A stretch of DNA of 64,000 nt from Paenibacillus tyrphae. Lineage in GTDB: Bacteria > Bacillota > Bacilli > Paenibacillales > NBRC-103111. Numbering within the stretch: position 1 is the stretch's first letter; every line of letters starts with the position of its first letter. The notes beneath the pieces are model-generated. The model was not told the origin of the DNA, searched no databases, and was given only the letters and a program-made list of their open reading frames with translations. Below, one piece after another: positions 1 to 9,600 of this stretch. Where the stretch lies: assembly GCF_027925525.1 (NCBI RefSeq), contig NZ_BSDJ01000015.1:94771-158770 (forward strand). Reading direction: 5' to 3'. The position numbers and the translations under genes are program-made.

Positions 1-3000
1 TCCGCCGGATTTGTGGCGTAGCCCTCGTCTGTGTACCCCTTCTGGACGATGGTGTAGGTGATGCCGTCCGGGATATCCTTGATGGTGATGGCCTGGCCGC
101 CCTTCAGCTTAATGGTTCCGCCGCTGGACACGGTGCCGCTTATTGCGCCAGAATAGGCATAGGACTTGCCGTTGCTGAAGGTAATCGTATATTCAAATTC
201 CTTGTTGGGGTCCGCCGCTTTCCCCTCTATCGCCGTGGCCAGCTTCAGATGGCCTGTCTCCCACACTGGGGTTGGCACAACGAGCGGCTTGGCGCTGGTC
301 ACCTCCACCCCGTCTACCCAGATGGGATTCCAGGGAGTAGACGCCACACGCACCTGATAAACCGTTGTGGTCGGCAGATAGGTGATCGGGTCGATATACG
401 TTTGCTTGAGCACGTAAAGCCCGGCTTTGGCAAACAGGCTAAGCTTGCCGTCTGAACCTGTAGTTCCGCTGGTGACCTCTGTTATGCCGTCGGGCTCATA
501 CAGCGTGAATATTACGCCGCCGAGCGGCTTGCCTTTGGGGTCGACCTTGACCAGATCCAGCTTGCCTTGGGTGTCTGCGCTACCGCCCACGTCACTGTTG
601 TCGACCGCGTGTTCGCTTTTGGCACCGATGTTCTTCAGGGTGTCATCGCCCATCAGCTTGATCTCGTTGCCGACCTTCCCGCCGCTGGGCACTTCGGTGA
701 CCTCGGTCTGATACACGATCTGATAGAGCTGGTTCGGATTTGCTATCCGGAAAATCAGCCGGGTCGCGCCGCCTTCTGTGACGGTTTCCACCTTGACCGC
801 GCTGTTCGGGTCGTACAGGTTCAGCGCATCGCCGTCCCTCGTCAGCTGGCCGCTGGGGGTCAGCTTGGCACGGTACACCGCCATGTCAGGGCGTCGCAGC
901 GAGAGTTTCCCGCTTTCGTCCTTGCGCAGCGCCAGCCCTTGGCCAAGGGTATCCTGCAGATAGACGCCGTCCTTCACCTCGAAGGGCGGGGTGTAATTCA
1001 CCGTCCACTCCAGCACGCCGGGGTTCGGCTTCGTCACCGATTTGCCCAGCGACTGCATCGGGACGATGACCTTGCGGGCGGCTGCGACTGTACTAGGCTC
1101 ATCCCCCCATGTGATTTTCATCTCGGCAGTGTTCGTCATCTCATGCTTTGCTTTGCCGGTTTCAAAATATTGACGCAGCGTCGCCTCGGTAGGTCTTGCC
1201 TTGACCAGAACGACATAGGGACTTTCCAGCTTGGTAAAGGAAAAAGTACCTATGTTCCCCGCGGCGGAGAAGCTCACGAGATCACTTGGGTCGGAAATAA
1301 GCGTTGTTGCGCTAACAGTCGCTCCATAATCTGCCCGGGTTCCCTTGTAAATCGCAAAAGCCTGCCCCTCCGAATAGGGCACAAACTCCCAGCCCACGGG
1401 TAGAGTATCGACGAGTTTAATGTCGCTGGCAACGTGATTGCCGCCATCCTTTGCCATCGCCTCGGTCTTCAGGCCGTTCATATTGACCGACAGCCGGAAG
1501 GTCACCGTTTTAGTCACCTGATCATAGGCTGCCAGTGTATATGCTTCGTTAGCGTCATCTCGGATGTAGTGGTTGACATATCCAGGGTTAACGGATGTTC
1601 CCGCCGGCTTTGACGCATAGAGCATCTCTTTGGCCAGCACACCGCTGTTAACCTGATGATAAGGCTGACTTGAATCACGTGTCCGCTTTGTACCTTCAAA
1701 CAGAGACGCCTGATTATATTGAGTTGTGGAGCCATTGCCCGCGAAGTGCTGCCACTTCGTCATCAGGGAGTTAAATGTGAAGGAAGCGGGCGCATTGCTA
1801 TTGTATCCGGTGACTCGAAGCAAGTCGGCGACAGGCTTCCCATCCTGTGAAAGTGTGTATACCTGATGCGTTAAGCCGTCACTCGACTGAAAGGAACCGG
1901 ACTGAAACCGCTGGAAGTATCTCGGCCCGTTGCTCCCCTTTAACTGATCCAGGATTCCAGCGTCAATCTCCGGGCTGACAGTAACCTTGGTGAAGTCGAT
2001 GGAGCTCGCATCCCCATACACCAGCAGATCGTACACCGCACCGTCCGGAAGGGCCTCCTGAGGTGTAAGGGTAACCTTCCACGGCAATATGCCCAGACCA
2101 AGAGTATCACCGGTACTTGTGGTCTTTGTCAGGGTATGGGCGCCAATGGTGATAGCGGCAGCATCCCTCACAGTAGCTTGGTCATTGTCTTGCACAGTAT
2201 TGACATCCAGCTTCCACTGGGTGGTGGCCGTGTTGGTGAAGCCGGTTGTATTGCCCGTAACTTCGGACACAATGACCAGCCGGACCGGGCCGTTGACCTC
2301 ACCGAAAGAATACACACTGTTCGCGTCGGGGGTAATCGGCGTTGCTGTAGCTGACCAGTCCTTCTTGGCACTGTCCCACGACTGCCATGCGGCTGATCTC
2401 CAGGTAAGTCCGGCCGGCAGGGCATCGGTGATGGTGAAGTTTTTCAGCCCCTGCTTGCTGTAGTTCTTGTTGACATCAATCGTCCATGTAATGGTACGCG
2501 GGTCTGCGGAACTCGACCGCTTGTCCAATGTGCCGCTCTTCTGAATCCAGTCGGGCTTGAAGGCGACGCGCCACGAATTCGAGGAAAGCAGCTTGCTATC
2601 CGACGCGTTCCTCAACTCCGCGGTATTGGTGACGGTCTCGTACCCACTACTACCGCTGTTATACTCACGGTAATACTTCGCCTTGGGTATCCATGTCTTA
2701 AAGGTGACGGTCGCCTTGTCGCCGAAGCCTGCAGGAAAGGTGTAGGCCAGCGCGTTCGTGGTGCCGCTGTCCGGTGTCGCCGCACTGCCATTGACCTTGA
2801 GGGACCCCTCCACGTAGGTGCCCACCTGAACCGGATCGAGCGTGTTATAAAGCTTCAGCCCGTCCAGCAGCTGCGGGATCGTGGGGTCAAACATATCCTT
2901 GGCAGCAATTTCCACCTGCCACTCGATTGTACCCTCCGTCAAATGCGCCGTATAAATCCAATCGTTTTCGGTAGCGTTGCTGTTGGACTTCAAGTTGATG

Positions 3001-3743
3001 CTGTACGCAGGCGTGACATTGGGGTTTTCGAGCATGTAGCCCGCCCCGAAAATGCCAATCGGCTTTTGGCGGCCGTAGTCTATACCCGAAACATCGGCCT
3101 TCGCGGTGGATTCAAAGCCGAAGGTGATGTTCCTGCCCTGGCCGTTGAAAAATCGTTCTTCGCCGTTAAATACCACCTTGATACCCGCTTCGGAGAAATA
3201 GGCCGTTCCAATGGTGTAGCCCGATTTTTCCTTCAGCGTCATGGTGGCAGTCGGCAGAATCACTTCCGGAAAATAAGTCGCTTTGTCCAGCATCACCCAG
3301 TCGCCATACAAAATGACCGTGCTGGCATCCACCGTGTTCGGGTCGGCGGCGTCGCCTTTCACCGGAACCTTGATGTCGTTCGATCTCAGGGAGAAGGGCT
3401 TTCTGCCGTGAATGGCGTCACCCCTCTTTAAGACATTCCCGTCCTGTAGGACTTCCAGCGGAAAGGGCGAGTTAGCTCCCATAAGCACTGCCGTTTTGTC
3501 CGCCGGGACTGCCTGTATCGCTGCGAAATTGACCGGCTTAGCGTACACCGCCTTAGTTACCGGCGGCGGTTCGTCTGGCGCACCGTAAACCGCCCCAGTT
3601 ACCGACGACGGTTCATCCTCGCTCGGCGAGCCGCCTTCGCTCGCCGCATATGCAGCTGCAGAGAACATCACCGTCTGCCAGACAAGCAAAACTGCTAGGC
3701 AGAAAGATAGCACAGCTTTACCTACACTGCGTTTTCGTTTCAA
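1..3743 (-). CDS. Large secreted Cna-B/SpaA-type surface adhesin, 3' end outside the window
   Basis: The reading frame is open from a TTG codon at 3743 to the window edge, about 1247 codons, with no stop. A GGAGG lies 11 bases before the TTG. The N-terminus (MKRKRSVGKAVLSFCLAVLL, then a hydrophobic stretch ending AAAYA) is a signal peptide. The long middle part is beta-rich, with repeated phrases such as TNTAxL/TNTATT and xxWTIDVN/LEWTVNYT typical of adhesin isopeptide or DUF11-like repeats. A Cna-B-type domain starts near residue 1060 (LDLVKVDPKGKPLGGVIFTL). It is followed near residue 1163 by a further Gram-positive wall-protein domain (EFEYTITFSNGKSYAYSGAI). An LPXTG or other anchor would lie beyond the edge and cannot be checked. 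Likely role is cell-surface adhesion; the ligand is unknown. Confidence 0.85.
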   Translation of the reverse strand, partial: MKRKRSVGKAVLSFCLAVLLVWQTVMFSAAAYAASEGGSPSEDEPSSVTGAVYGAPDEPPPVTKAVYAKPVNFAAIQAVPADKTAVLMGANSPFPLEVLQDGNVLKRGDAIHGRKPFSLRSNDIKVPVKGDAADPNTVDASTVILYGDWVMLDKATYFPEVILPTATMTLKEKSGYTIGTAYFSEAGIKVVFNGEERFFNGQGRNITFGFESTAKADVSGIDYGRQKPIGIFGAGYMLENPNVTPAYSINLKSNSNATENDWIYTAHLTEGTIEWQVEIAAKDMFDPTIPQLLDGLKLYNTLDPVQVGTYVEGSLKVNGSAATPDSGTTNALAYTFPAGFGDKATVTFKTWIPKAKYYREYNSGSSGYETVTNTAELRNASDSKLLSSNSWRVAFKPDWIQKSGTLDKRSSSADPRTITWTIDVNKNYSKQGLKNFTITDALPAGLTWRSAAWQSWDSAKKDWSATATPITPDANSVYSFGEVNGPVRLVIVSEVTGNTTGFTNTATTQWKLDVNTVQDNDQATVRDAAAITIGAHTLTKTTSTGDTLGLGILPWKVTLTPQEALPDGAVYDLLVYGDASSIDFTKVTVSPEIDAGILDQLKGSNGPRYFQRFQSGSFQSSDGLTHQVYTLSQDGKPVADLLRVTGYNSNAPASFTFNSLMTKWQHFAGNGSTTQYNQASLFEGTKRTRDSSQPYHQVNSGVLAKEMLYASKPAGTSVNPGYVNHYIRDDANEAYTLAAYDQVTKTVTFRLSVNMNGLKTEAMAKDGGNHVASDIKLVDTLPVGWEFVPYSEGQAFAIYKGTRADYGATVSATTLISDPSDLVSFSAAGNIGTFSFTKLESPYVVLVKARPTEATLRQYFETGKAKHEMTNTAEMKITWGDEPSTVAAARKVIVPMQSLGKSVTKPNPGVLEWTVNYTPPFEVKDGVYLQDTLGQGLALRKDESGKLSLRRPDMAVYRAKLTPSGQLTRDGDALNLYDPNSAVKVETVTEGGATRLIFRIANPNQLYQIVYQTEVTEVPSGGKVGNEIKLMGDDTLKNIGAKSEHAVDNSDVGGSADTQGKLDLVKVDPKGKPLGGVIFTLYEPDGITEVTSGTTGSDGKLSLFAKAGLYVLKQTYIDPITYLPTTTVYQVRVASTPWNPIWVDGVEVTSAKPLVVPTPVWETGHLKLATAIEGKAADPNKEFEYTITFSNGKSYAYSGAISGTVSSGGTIKLKGGQAITIKDIPDGITYTIVQKGYTDEGYATNPA

Positions 3744-4307
3744 AACAAAAATCTCCTCCACTCCCCAAATTCCCGAAAATTTTGGCGACAGCAGGATCAT
3801 CTGGCTGATATAACGAACAAGCGAATAGACACATGCTATTGCTTGATCCCAACGGCCCTTGACATCATCGAAACCTTGCGGAGTTCCAGATGAACAGTTA
3901 AGTGCCGCGGGCATACAGGCCGGTGATCATGCTTAGGACTTTCTTCCCCCTCTCCTTCGATCATTTTTGTCATTTACATACTGTAAATGACAGGGTACGC
4001 CCAGTTTACACGCGTATGTCACCATTATATTACCGGGACCTATACAAAAAATAGACAACATTCCCACCATCACATGCGGGTCCGATCCGATCGGCACACA
4101 ACCGACCGCACGATGAAAGTAATGCCTCACCCCATTGATTAAACGAGCTTGCCGCGGCGCGACAGCTCCTAGAAAATGAACAGGCTCCTTACAACATTTT
4201 CAAATAGAAATGTTTCATCTATGCTATAATGAAAGGATATGAATGGAAAAAAATCTATTCATTTATCTGTTTTTATACAGAAGAATACACCTTGGAGGAG
4301 CCCGACG
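3744..4307. other. Intergenic region between divergent surface-protein genes
   Basis: This 560-base gap separates the divergent adhesin and M13 peptidase genes. It holds the palindrome at 3968-3992 and an extended -10 element (TGCTATAAT) at 4222-4230 that suits transcription of the peptidase gene. No convincing gene was seen in it. Confidence 0.5.
3968..3992. promoter_or_regulatory. Perfect 11-bp inverted repeat, candidate operator
   Basis: TGTCATTTACA and its exact complement are separated by three bases (TAC). The site lies between the divergent adhesin and M13 peptidase genes. No U-tract follows on either strand, so a protein-binding site is more likely than a terminator. The regulator is unknown. 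Confidence 0.45.
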
Positions 4308-6662
4308 ATGAAAAAGAAGTGTTTATCCCTGCTCATGGCCATTGCAATGGTCCTGCCGGTCAGCGTATCCGTATATGCTGATGAAACGCCGCCGCCAGCG
4401 ACAAGAGGAGAGATCGTTAATGCCTTGTTGACGGCAGCCGACGCTTATACATCCGGAATTAATAAAGAAGCCGTTATTCAAGGCTATGAAGATGGACAAT
4501 TGCGAGAGAAGGAGCCGGCTAAGAAGATTGAAGCATTAGTCATGCTGAGCAGGGCATTCGGCGACTTGCCGAAGCCTGTCGGAAATGATCTGCGCAGCGG
4601 GACATTTGGCGTCGAGTTCACCGATGTACCGGCTTGGGCTAAGGGAGATATCGAAAAACTGGCCAAAGCAGGCGTGCTGACGGGCAATCCTGACGGCACA
4701 TTAGGCGTAAACGACAATATGACGATCGCTGAGTTCCAGACCATTATCGCCAGAGTGTGGGCGCTTGAAGGCTCCCATTTAAATGACGATTTTTATGAAG
4801 CAATCAATAAGCAATGGTTAAATAAATCGACAATTTCGGCAGGAGAAATCATAGGTGGCGGATTTCCGGAGCTGCACAAACAAAATAACGCTAAAATAGC
4901 GAAAATAATAGATGGGCTGACCGGCAAACCATTCGCAGAAGGAACAAAAGAACAGAAGCTTGCCGACTTCTATGCGACGGCGTTGGATACCGAAAATAGA
5001 AATAAACAAGGGATTCAGCCCATTCAAAAATATTTAACAGCAATGGACGGGGCGAAAACTTTTGACGAGCTTGTTCGAGCAGATCTTGCCATGGAGAAAG
5101 AATTAGGTCTGAGCATGCTATTCCGCTTTACAATCATGGGCGATGCCAAGAAGAGCAGTGAAAATGCTTTGTATTACACCGGATTAACCGCGGGTCTGGA
5201 CAAAAACAGCTTTGTAACGGAAAATGCAAAAGCGAAAGAAGCCTATTGTCAATATATAACCAAAGTTCTCGTGCTGACGGGCGAAGAAGAGTCTGCAGCG
5301 AAAGCCCGCGCCGAGAAGGTTTATGAAATGGAGAAAAGCTTAGCTTCCGTGTCGCTTGAACCTCATGAACAAGGCGACGTCAATAAATACTATAATCCGT
5401 ATACGATTGAACAATTCGACGATCTGTTTAAAGAAGTAGATATGAAACAGACCTTGAAATCGATGAAAGTCGACAATACCGATAAAGTAATCGTATCCGA
5501 TGTGAAACTGGCGCAAAAAGTCGCGGAGTTGTTGACTGAATCCAATATTGAAGTGCTTAAAGCTTACTCCAAAGTACAACTTCTTATGGCAACAAGCGGT
5601 TTGTTGTCGGATGAATTCAGAGACGCCGCAAATGACTTTTCCGCAGCACGATACGGCGTTTCAGGAAAAAAAACCGACAGGGAAATTGCAGTATCCATGA
5701 CCAAGAGCACGATGAGCGGATATTTGGAGCAAATGTTTGCCGAGAAACATTTTTCGCCGGAAGCTAAAAAAGATGTTGAGCAAATGGTAAAGAAATTAAT
5801 CGCTACGTATGAGAAAAGAATACAATCGCTTGATTGGATGTCAGAAAAAACAAAAGCTAAAGCGATCAAGAAGCTGGATACGATGATTGTTAAGATCGGA
5901 TATCCGGATAAGTGGGATACGACATTAGACAAAATAGCTATCAAGACATACGACGAAGGCGGTTCGCTGTTCTCTAATACCTTGGCAGTAACCACAGCAT
6001 CCATTGATAAGTTGAAAGCAAAGCTGGGAAAACCGGTGGATCGAACGGAATGGGGAACCAGCGTTTATACAGTAAATGCTTTCTACAATGCGCTTAATAA
6101 CGAAATTACGTTCCCTGCCGGTATTCTCCAAGCGCCTTTCTATGACATTAACGCTAAACCTGAAGAAAACTTTGGAGCCATTGGCATGATCATCGGCCAT
6201 GAAATCAGCCATGCATTTGATAACAACGGATCGGCGTACGACGAGAATGGCAATGCAAATAACTGGTGGACGGAAGAGGACTTTAAGAAATTCAAAGAGA
6301 AAAACCAGGAACTGATTAAGTTCTATAACGGAATTGAGATTGTCCCGGGTGTGGTGAACGACGGTCTGCTTACCCTAAGCGAGAACGTCGCCGATTTAGG
6401 CGGAATGGCCGCTTCACTGCAAGTTGTATCCGAAATGAGCAATCCGGATTATAAAGCGTATTTCGAAAGCAATGCGAAAATGTGGAAGTCCACAACCACA
6501 AAAGAATTTGCAGCGACCCTAAGCACGAACGATGTACATTCAGCCAATAAAGTTCGAGTCAACCGCACGATTGTGAACTTCCCGGAATTCTATGAAACCT
6601 ATGGAATTAAGCCTGGGGATGGCATGTTTGTCGCACCGGAGGATCGCGTCTCGATCTGGTAA
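4308..6662 (+). CDS. Secreted M13 family metallopeptidase with N-terminal SLH modules
   Basis: The protein has 784 residues. The start is the ATG at 4308 because GGAGGAG precedes it and a signal peptide follows (KKKCLSLLMAIAMVLPVSVS, cleavage near VYA-D); an in-frame ATG at 4239 lies almost on the promoter -10. Two S-layer-homology-like modules occupy roughly residues 30-150. The rest is a neprilysin/PepO-type zinc peptidase: NAFYNALNNEITFPAGILQ, then HEISH (His631, Glu632, His635) and the third zinc ligand in ENVAD (Glu692). The C-terminus RVSIW is typical of M13 enzymes. It should sit on the cell wall through the SLH modules and cleave peptides. It stands alone, is followed by a terminator, and is divergent from the adhesin gene. 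Confidence 0.93.
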   Translation: MKKKCLSLLMAIAMVLPVSVSVYADETPPPATRGEIVNALLTAADAYTSGINKEAVIQGYEDGQLREKEPAKKIEALVMLSRAFGDLPKPVGNDLRSGTFGVEFTDVPAWAKGDIEKLAKAGVLTGNPDGTLGVNDNMTIAEFQTIIARVWALEGSHLNDDFYEAINKQWLNKSTISAGEIIGGGFPELHKQNNAKIAKIIDGLTGKPFAEGTKEQKLADFYATALDTENRNKQGIQPIQKYLTAMDGAKTFDELVRADLAMEKELGLSMLFRFTIMGDAKKSSENALYYTGLTAGLDKNSFVTENAKAKEAYCQYITKVLVLTGEEESAAKARAEKVYEMEKSLASVSLEPHEQGDVNKYYNPYTIEQFDDLFKEVDMKQTLKSMKVDNTDKVIVSDVKLAQKVAELLTESNIEVLKAYSKVQLLMATSGLLSDEFRDAANDFSAARYGVSGKKTDREIAVSMTKSTMSGYLEQMFAEKHFSPEAKKDVEQMVKKLIATYEKRIQSLDWMSEKTKAKAIKKLDTMIVKIGYPDKWDTTLDKIAIKTYDEGGSLFSNTLAVTTASIDKLKAKLGKPVDRTEWGTSVYTVNAFYNALNNEITFPAGILQAPFYDINAKPEENFGAIGMIIGHEISHAFDNNGSAYDENGNANNWWTEEDFKKFKEKNQELIKFYNGIEIVPGVVNDGLLTLSENVADLGGMAASLQVVSEMSNPDYKAYFESNAKMWKSTTTKEFAATLSTNDVHSANKVRVNRTIVNFPEFYETYGIKPGDGMFVAPEDRVSIW

Positions 6663-6673
6663 AAGGGATAATT

Positions 6674-6750
6674 AGCGCCAGTTGAAAAAACCTGTTTCTA
6701 GGTGTCTAGCGACACATTAGCTATCCAGGTGTTTTCACTGGCGCTTTTTT
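6674..6750 (+). terminator. Rho-independent terminator after the M13 peptidase
   Basis: Arms AGCGCCAGT and ACTGGCGCT, extended by imperfect pairing of AAAAAACCTG with CAGGTGTTTT, are followed by TTTTTT. The stem starts 11 bases after the stop codon. Confidence 0.8.
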
Positions 6751-6844
6751 GCGCTTCATTTGGATTGTAATCATCTTACATGTGCCCAATCATTCCCTTT
6801 ATCTCTTACATAAATTGGAGCATGAAAAAAGAGGAGTTGATATT

Positions 6845-7270
6845 GTGGTACGTATTCTTGATAAAGCAGCCGTTCAGCCGCTTAGTCGCTTCAACCCGGC
6901 CAAATCGTTTACGATTCGACGTTCCCCGCAAAAATCTGGCATAGCAACGATCCCAATACGGATTCCAGTGAATTCTCAACCGAATCGGGTAGATTTGGTG
7001 GCATCCGTAGGTGTCAGAGGTATCAAAGGCATTGGGCAAATTCGCTTTAGAGTCTTCCGCGGTAATACAGAAATTTTCAACACACAGCAAGGTATCGAAT
7101 CTACGGGGTCAGAGCAGAATTATATAGTTACCTTCCAAGCTGAAGACAGAAATGTAAAAGCAGGTACTCATGCTTACACCGTCACAGCAGAAAACCGTAC
7201 TGCAAATACAAGAGTAGATGTTGTAGGGCCAATATCATTTAGCGGGTTGGCTGTTAGAACCAGAAACTAG
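6845..7270 (+). CDS. Small beta-rich protein of unknown function
   Basis: I do not recognise this protein with certainty. The GTG at 6845 is chosen because GAGGAG ends 8 bases upstream; this gives 141 residues (VVRILDKAAVQPLSRFNPAK at the start). It has no signal peptide or membrane segment. It alternates hydrophobic and polar residues in short strands (GIGQIRFRVFRGN, THAYTVTAENRT), suggesting a compact beta sandwich. Exosporium or spore-surface proteins can look like this, but that is only a guess. It follows the peptidase terminator and is convergent with the next gene. Confidence 0.6.
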   Translation: MVRILDKAAVQPLSRFNPAKSFTIRRSPQKSGIATIPIRIPVNSQPNRVDLVASVGVRGIKGIGQIRFRVFRGNTEIFNTQQGIESTGSEQNYIVTFQAEDRNVKAGTHAYTVTAENRTANTRVDVVGPISFSGLAVRTRN

Positions 7271-7280
7271 CAACACCTAT

Positions 7281-8501
7281 TCAGTAATCGCGCGCTGCAT
7301 CGAACCAGCGTTGAGCCATCTCCTCTGGTATAGGCTGGCCGATCAGGTGGTCAGACTGGCTTAGTTGCCATACTGCTTCACCAAGGTCTTCACGTTCAGT
7401 GGTTTCGATGCCTTTAAGGGTATTGAAGCGTACGGTGAAGGCGGTAATGGCTGCCTCGGCATCGGCAAAGCTGCGGGCCTGGGCCAAGGTTGCCTGTGCA
7501 ATGTCGTAAGCTTCGTTAGCCAGCTTGGCCAGACGTTTAGGCCAGGACGAGAACGGACGGCCATACTCGGTCGTCCACCACTCAGGCTTTCGCAATTGGC
7601 TCACTGAAGCATGATCGGTCCACGGGCGGGTTTTAGCGCGTGCTTTCATTTGCTGCTTTAGGCGCTTGCCCGCGATCTCTTCCACGTTGTAAGCGATAAA
7701 TCTGTCAAGCAGTGGCCATGCGCTCAAGGGCGGCAAGTCCCCCAGATCTGGCATAAAGCGCAGCTCCAGATTCGTTAGCCGGGCATGATGGGCCAGCAAG
7801 TCCAAGTCGCAGAAGTTCCCCCACAAACTCAACGAGCTAAGGTTTGGGAACCGGTTCAGACACTCCAGCGAGATCGGCTGTCCCAGCGGCGCGTTCCGGA
7901 GCGTCAGGCTCGTGACCTGATGCAACTCACCCATGTCGGGCAGCAAAAAGGCGGCAGCACTCTTGCGTCGGCTGGTGCGCGGCGCCAGTGTCAGAGAATA
8001 TGGCAAATCGCCAGTGGCCGAGAAGCGTGATAGATCGCCGGCCACACTCAGGCGGAAATATTCAAAGACCTCCCGCTTCGGAAGCTTCAGGTGCAAACGG
8101 CTCCCCGACTGGTCCAGTTCGATATGCAGGCCATGCACAATGGACTGACTGGCGTCCGCCACCGTGTCTGCTGGCAGGATCGGAACCCATGCCATTTCTT
8201 CAATGGGGCGTTCCTGCGCCCAGTCGAAGAAGCCCGCGTCGCTGCCCGTATAGCGCAGAAATCGCGGCCAGGGCGAGCCGGCCGGCGTGGCGAAGGCATT
8301 GAATACGGTCCAATCGACTTGCGCATCGGGCGCGACGTGAAGATCTGCCTTTTTGCCCAATTGCGACGGTCCAATGGAGAGGTTGCCCACACCGGGCTCA
8401 ATGACAAGCGTGTGACTGCGAGGACCCGTCAGGTCGATAGGATAGCGACCATCTCCTCTAATAGAACCGACAGGAGGACAAGCCTGGTTATTCTTTGGCA
8501 T
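7281..8501 (-). CDS. Leucine-rich-repeat-like protein of unknown function
   Basis: The ATG at 8501 is preceded by AAAGG at suitable spacing, giving about 406 residues; an ATG nine bases upstream is less well placed. The centre contains leucine-rich-repeat-like strands (VTSLTLRNAPL, LSSLSLWGNF, LTNLELRFMPDLGDLPPLS). The C-terminal third is helical (AYDIAQATLAQARSFADAEAA). No signal peptide or transmembrane segment is visible. Its 5' end overlaps the 3' end of the upstream histidine kinase gene, so it may be translationally coupled. Its GC content is clearly higher than that of the adjoining two-component genes, which suggests separate acquisition. Function unknown; an immunity- or scaffold-type role is conceivable. 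Confidence 0.75.
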   Translation of the reverse strand: MPKNNQACPPVGSIRGDGRYPIDLTGPRSHTLVIEPGVGNLSIGPSQLGKKADLHVAPDAQVDWTVFNAFATPAGSPWPRFLRYTGSDAGFFDWAQERPIEEMAWVPILPADTVADASQSIVHGLHIELDQSGSRLHLKLPKREVFEYFRLSVAGDLSRFSATGDLPYSLTLAPRTSRRKSAAAFLLPDMGELHQVTSLTLRNAPLGQPISLECLNRFPNLSSLSLWGNFCDLDLLAHHARLTNLELRFMPDLGDLPPLSAWPLLDRFIAYNVEEIAGKRLKQQMKARAKTRPWTDHASVSQLRKPEWWTTEYGRPFSSWPKRLAKLANEAYDIAQATLAQARSFADAEAAITAFTVRFNTLKGIETTEREDLGEAVWQLSQSDHLIGQPIPEEMAQRWFDAARDY

Positions 8502-9600
8502 TTCTATCATCCTTTCTCCAATCTAAACAATTTCTGAACGGAACCTCCATTGTAAAAACAAAAGTACCCTTCTTATGTGCCAGTGTTAAAGTTCCTCCAT
8601 GCAGTTCGATAATATTTCTGGCGATGGAAAGTCCTAATCCCGTTCCAGTCTGAATGCCTTCGCTGCTCCGTGAATGATCAACTTTATAAAAACGATCAAA
8701 TAGTTTGTTTTCTTGTTCTTGCGTAAGGGGCTGGCCTTCATTTTCGATCTCAATGAAAAATCGATGATCGTCCGACTTTAATAAAACGTGAATAGGCCCC
8801 GGCTTAATAGCATACTTGAGGGCGTTTATCAGCAGATTATCGATAGCTCTTGAAAATTTTCCGCTGTCGATCAAAGCAATAACAGGAGTATGACCTATCT
8901 CTTTAATGATTTGGATTCCGTTTTCCTGAGCAATTGGCTCAAATTCAAACAGCATCTGGACGAGAAGTTGATGAACATCAATTGTCTTTAGGTTTAATTG
9001 GATGGCGGTAGACGTGAGACGTGTATATTCAAACAAATCGTCAATCAACTTTTTTAAATGGATGGCTTTGTTATACGTATTTTGAACAAACCGTGTAAAT
9101 TCATCTTTGTCTTGAAATGAATTCGTTCTTAGTAAATCTAAATAGCCAATTATACTCGTAAGTGGTGTACGTAAATCGTGGGAAACGCCAGTAATCAGCT
9201 CCATTTTAGAGCTTTCGATTTGACGTTCTTTTTCAATCTGCCGCTGTAGCCTCTCCGTCATCATATTGATGTTAAGCGCAACCCGACCTAGTTCATCTTT
9301 CCTAGTATCGGGTACCCGATAATTCAAATCACCTTCGGAAATGATTTGAAGCCCGTCAGCCAAAGCGATAAGAAAATTAACCACACGGCGAGTCAACAAA
9401 TAAAACGACAAAATAAAGGCTATTCCAAAAATAATAAGCGGCAAAAGTCGAAGTTGATATGCTATTTGAGATTGGTTTATAAAATTCGCAGCAAAGGAAG
9501 CCATAAAAGACGCAATAATGAGACTAAAAACGAACGTCCAGAACATTTCGGCGCGAATACTTCTTTTTCCTTTTATTAGATTAAATAATTTATTTTTCAA
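8488..9600 (-). CDS. Sensor histidine kinase of a two-component system
   Basis: A 370-residue membrane kinase starting at a TTG that overlaps the response-regulator stop by 11 bases. Two transmembrane segments (about residues 19-41 and 51-70) enclose only a very short extracellular loop. HAMP follows to about residue 125, then the HisKA box SHDLRTPLTS with His141, the N box (DNLLINALKYA) and the G box (GTGLGLSIARNI). After the usual kinase end (TFVFTMEVPF) there is an extra tail of about 15 residues, encoded partly over the next gene. The short loop resembles intramembrane-sensing or VanS-like kinases. The signal is unknown. Confidence 0.92.
   Translation of the reverse strand: MKNKLFNLIKGKRSIRAEMFWTFVFSLIIASFMASFAANFINQSQIAYQLRLLPLIIFGIAFILSFYLLTRRVVNFLIALADGLQIISEGDLNYRVPDTRKDELGRVALNINMMTERLQRQIEKERQIESSKMELITGVSHDLRTPLTSIIGYLDLLRTNSFQDKDEFTRFVQNTYNKAIHLKKLIDDLFEYTRLTSTAIQLNLKTIDVHQLLVQMLFEFEPIAQENGIQIIKEIGHTPVIALIDSGKFSRAIDNLLINALKYAIKPGPIHVLLKSDDHRFFIEIENEGQPLTQEQENKLFDRFYKVDHSRSSEGIQTGTGLGLSIARNIIELHGGTLTLAHKKGTFVFTMEVPFRNCLDWRKDDRNAKE

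Noticed and set aside
4239..4307. Upstream ATG at 4239 for the M13 peptidase
   Set aside because: It lies about nine bases after the -10 element, has no ribosome binding site, and would put 23 residues before a normal signal peptide.
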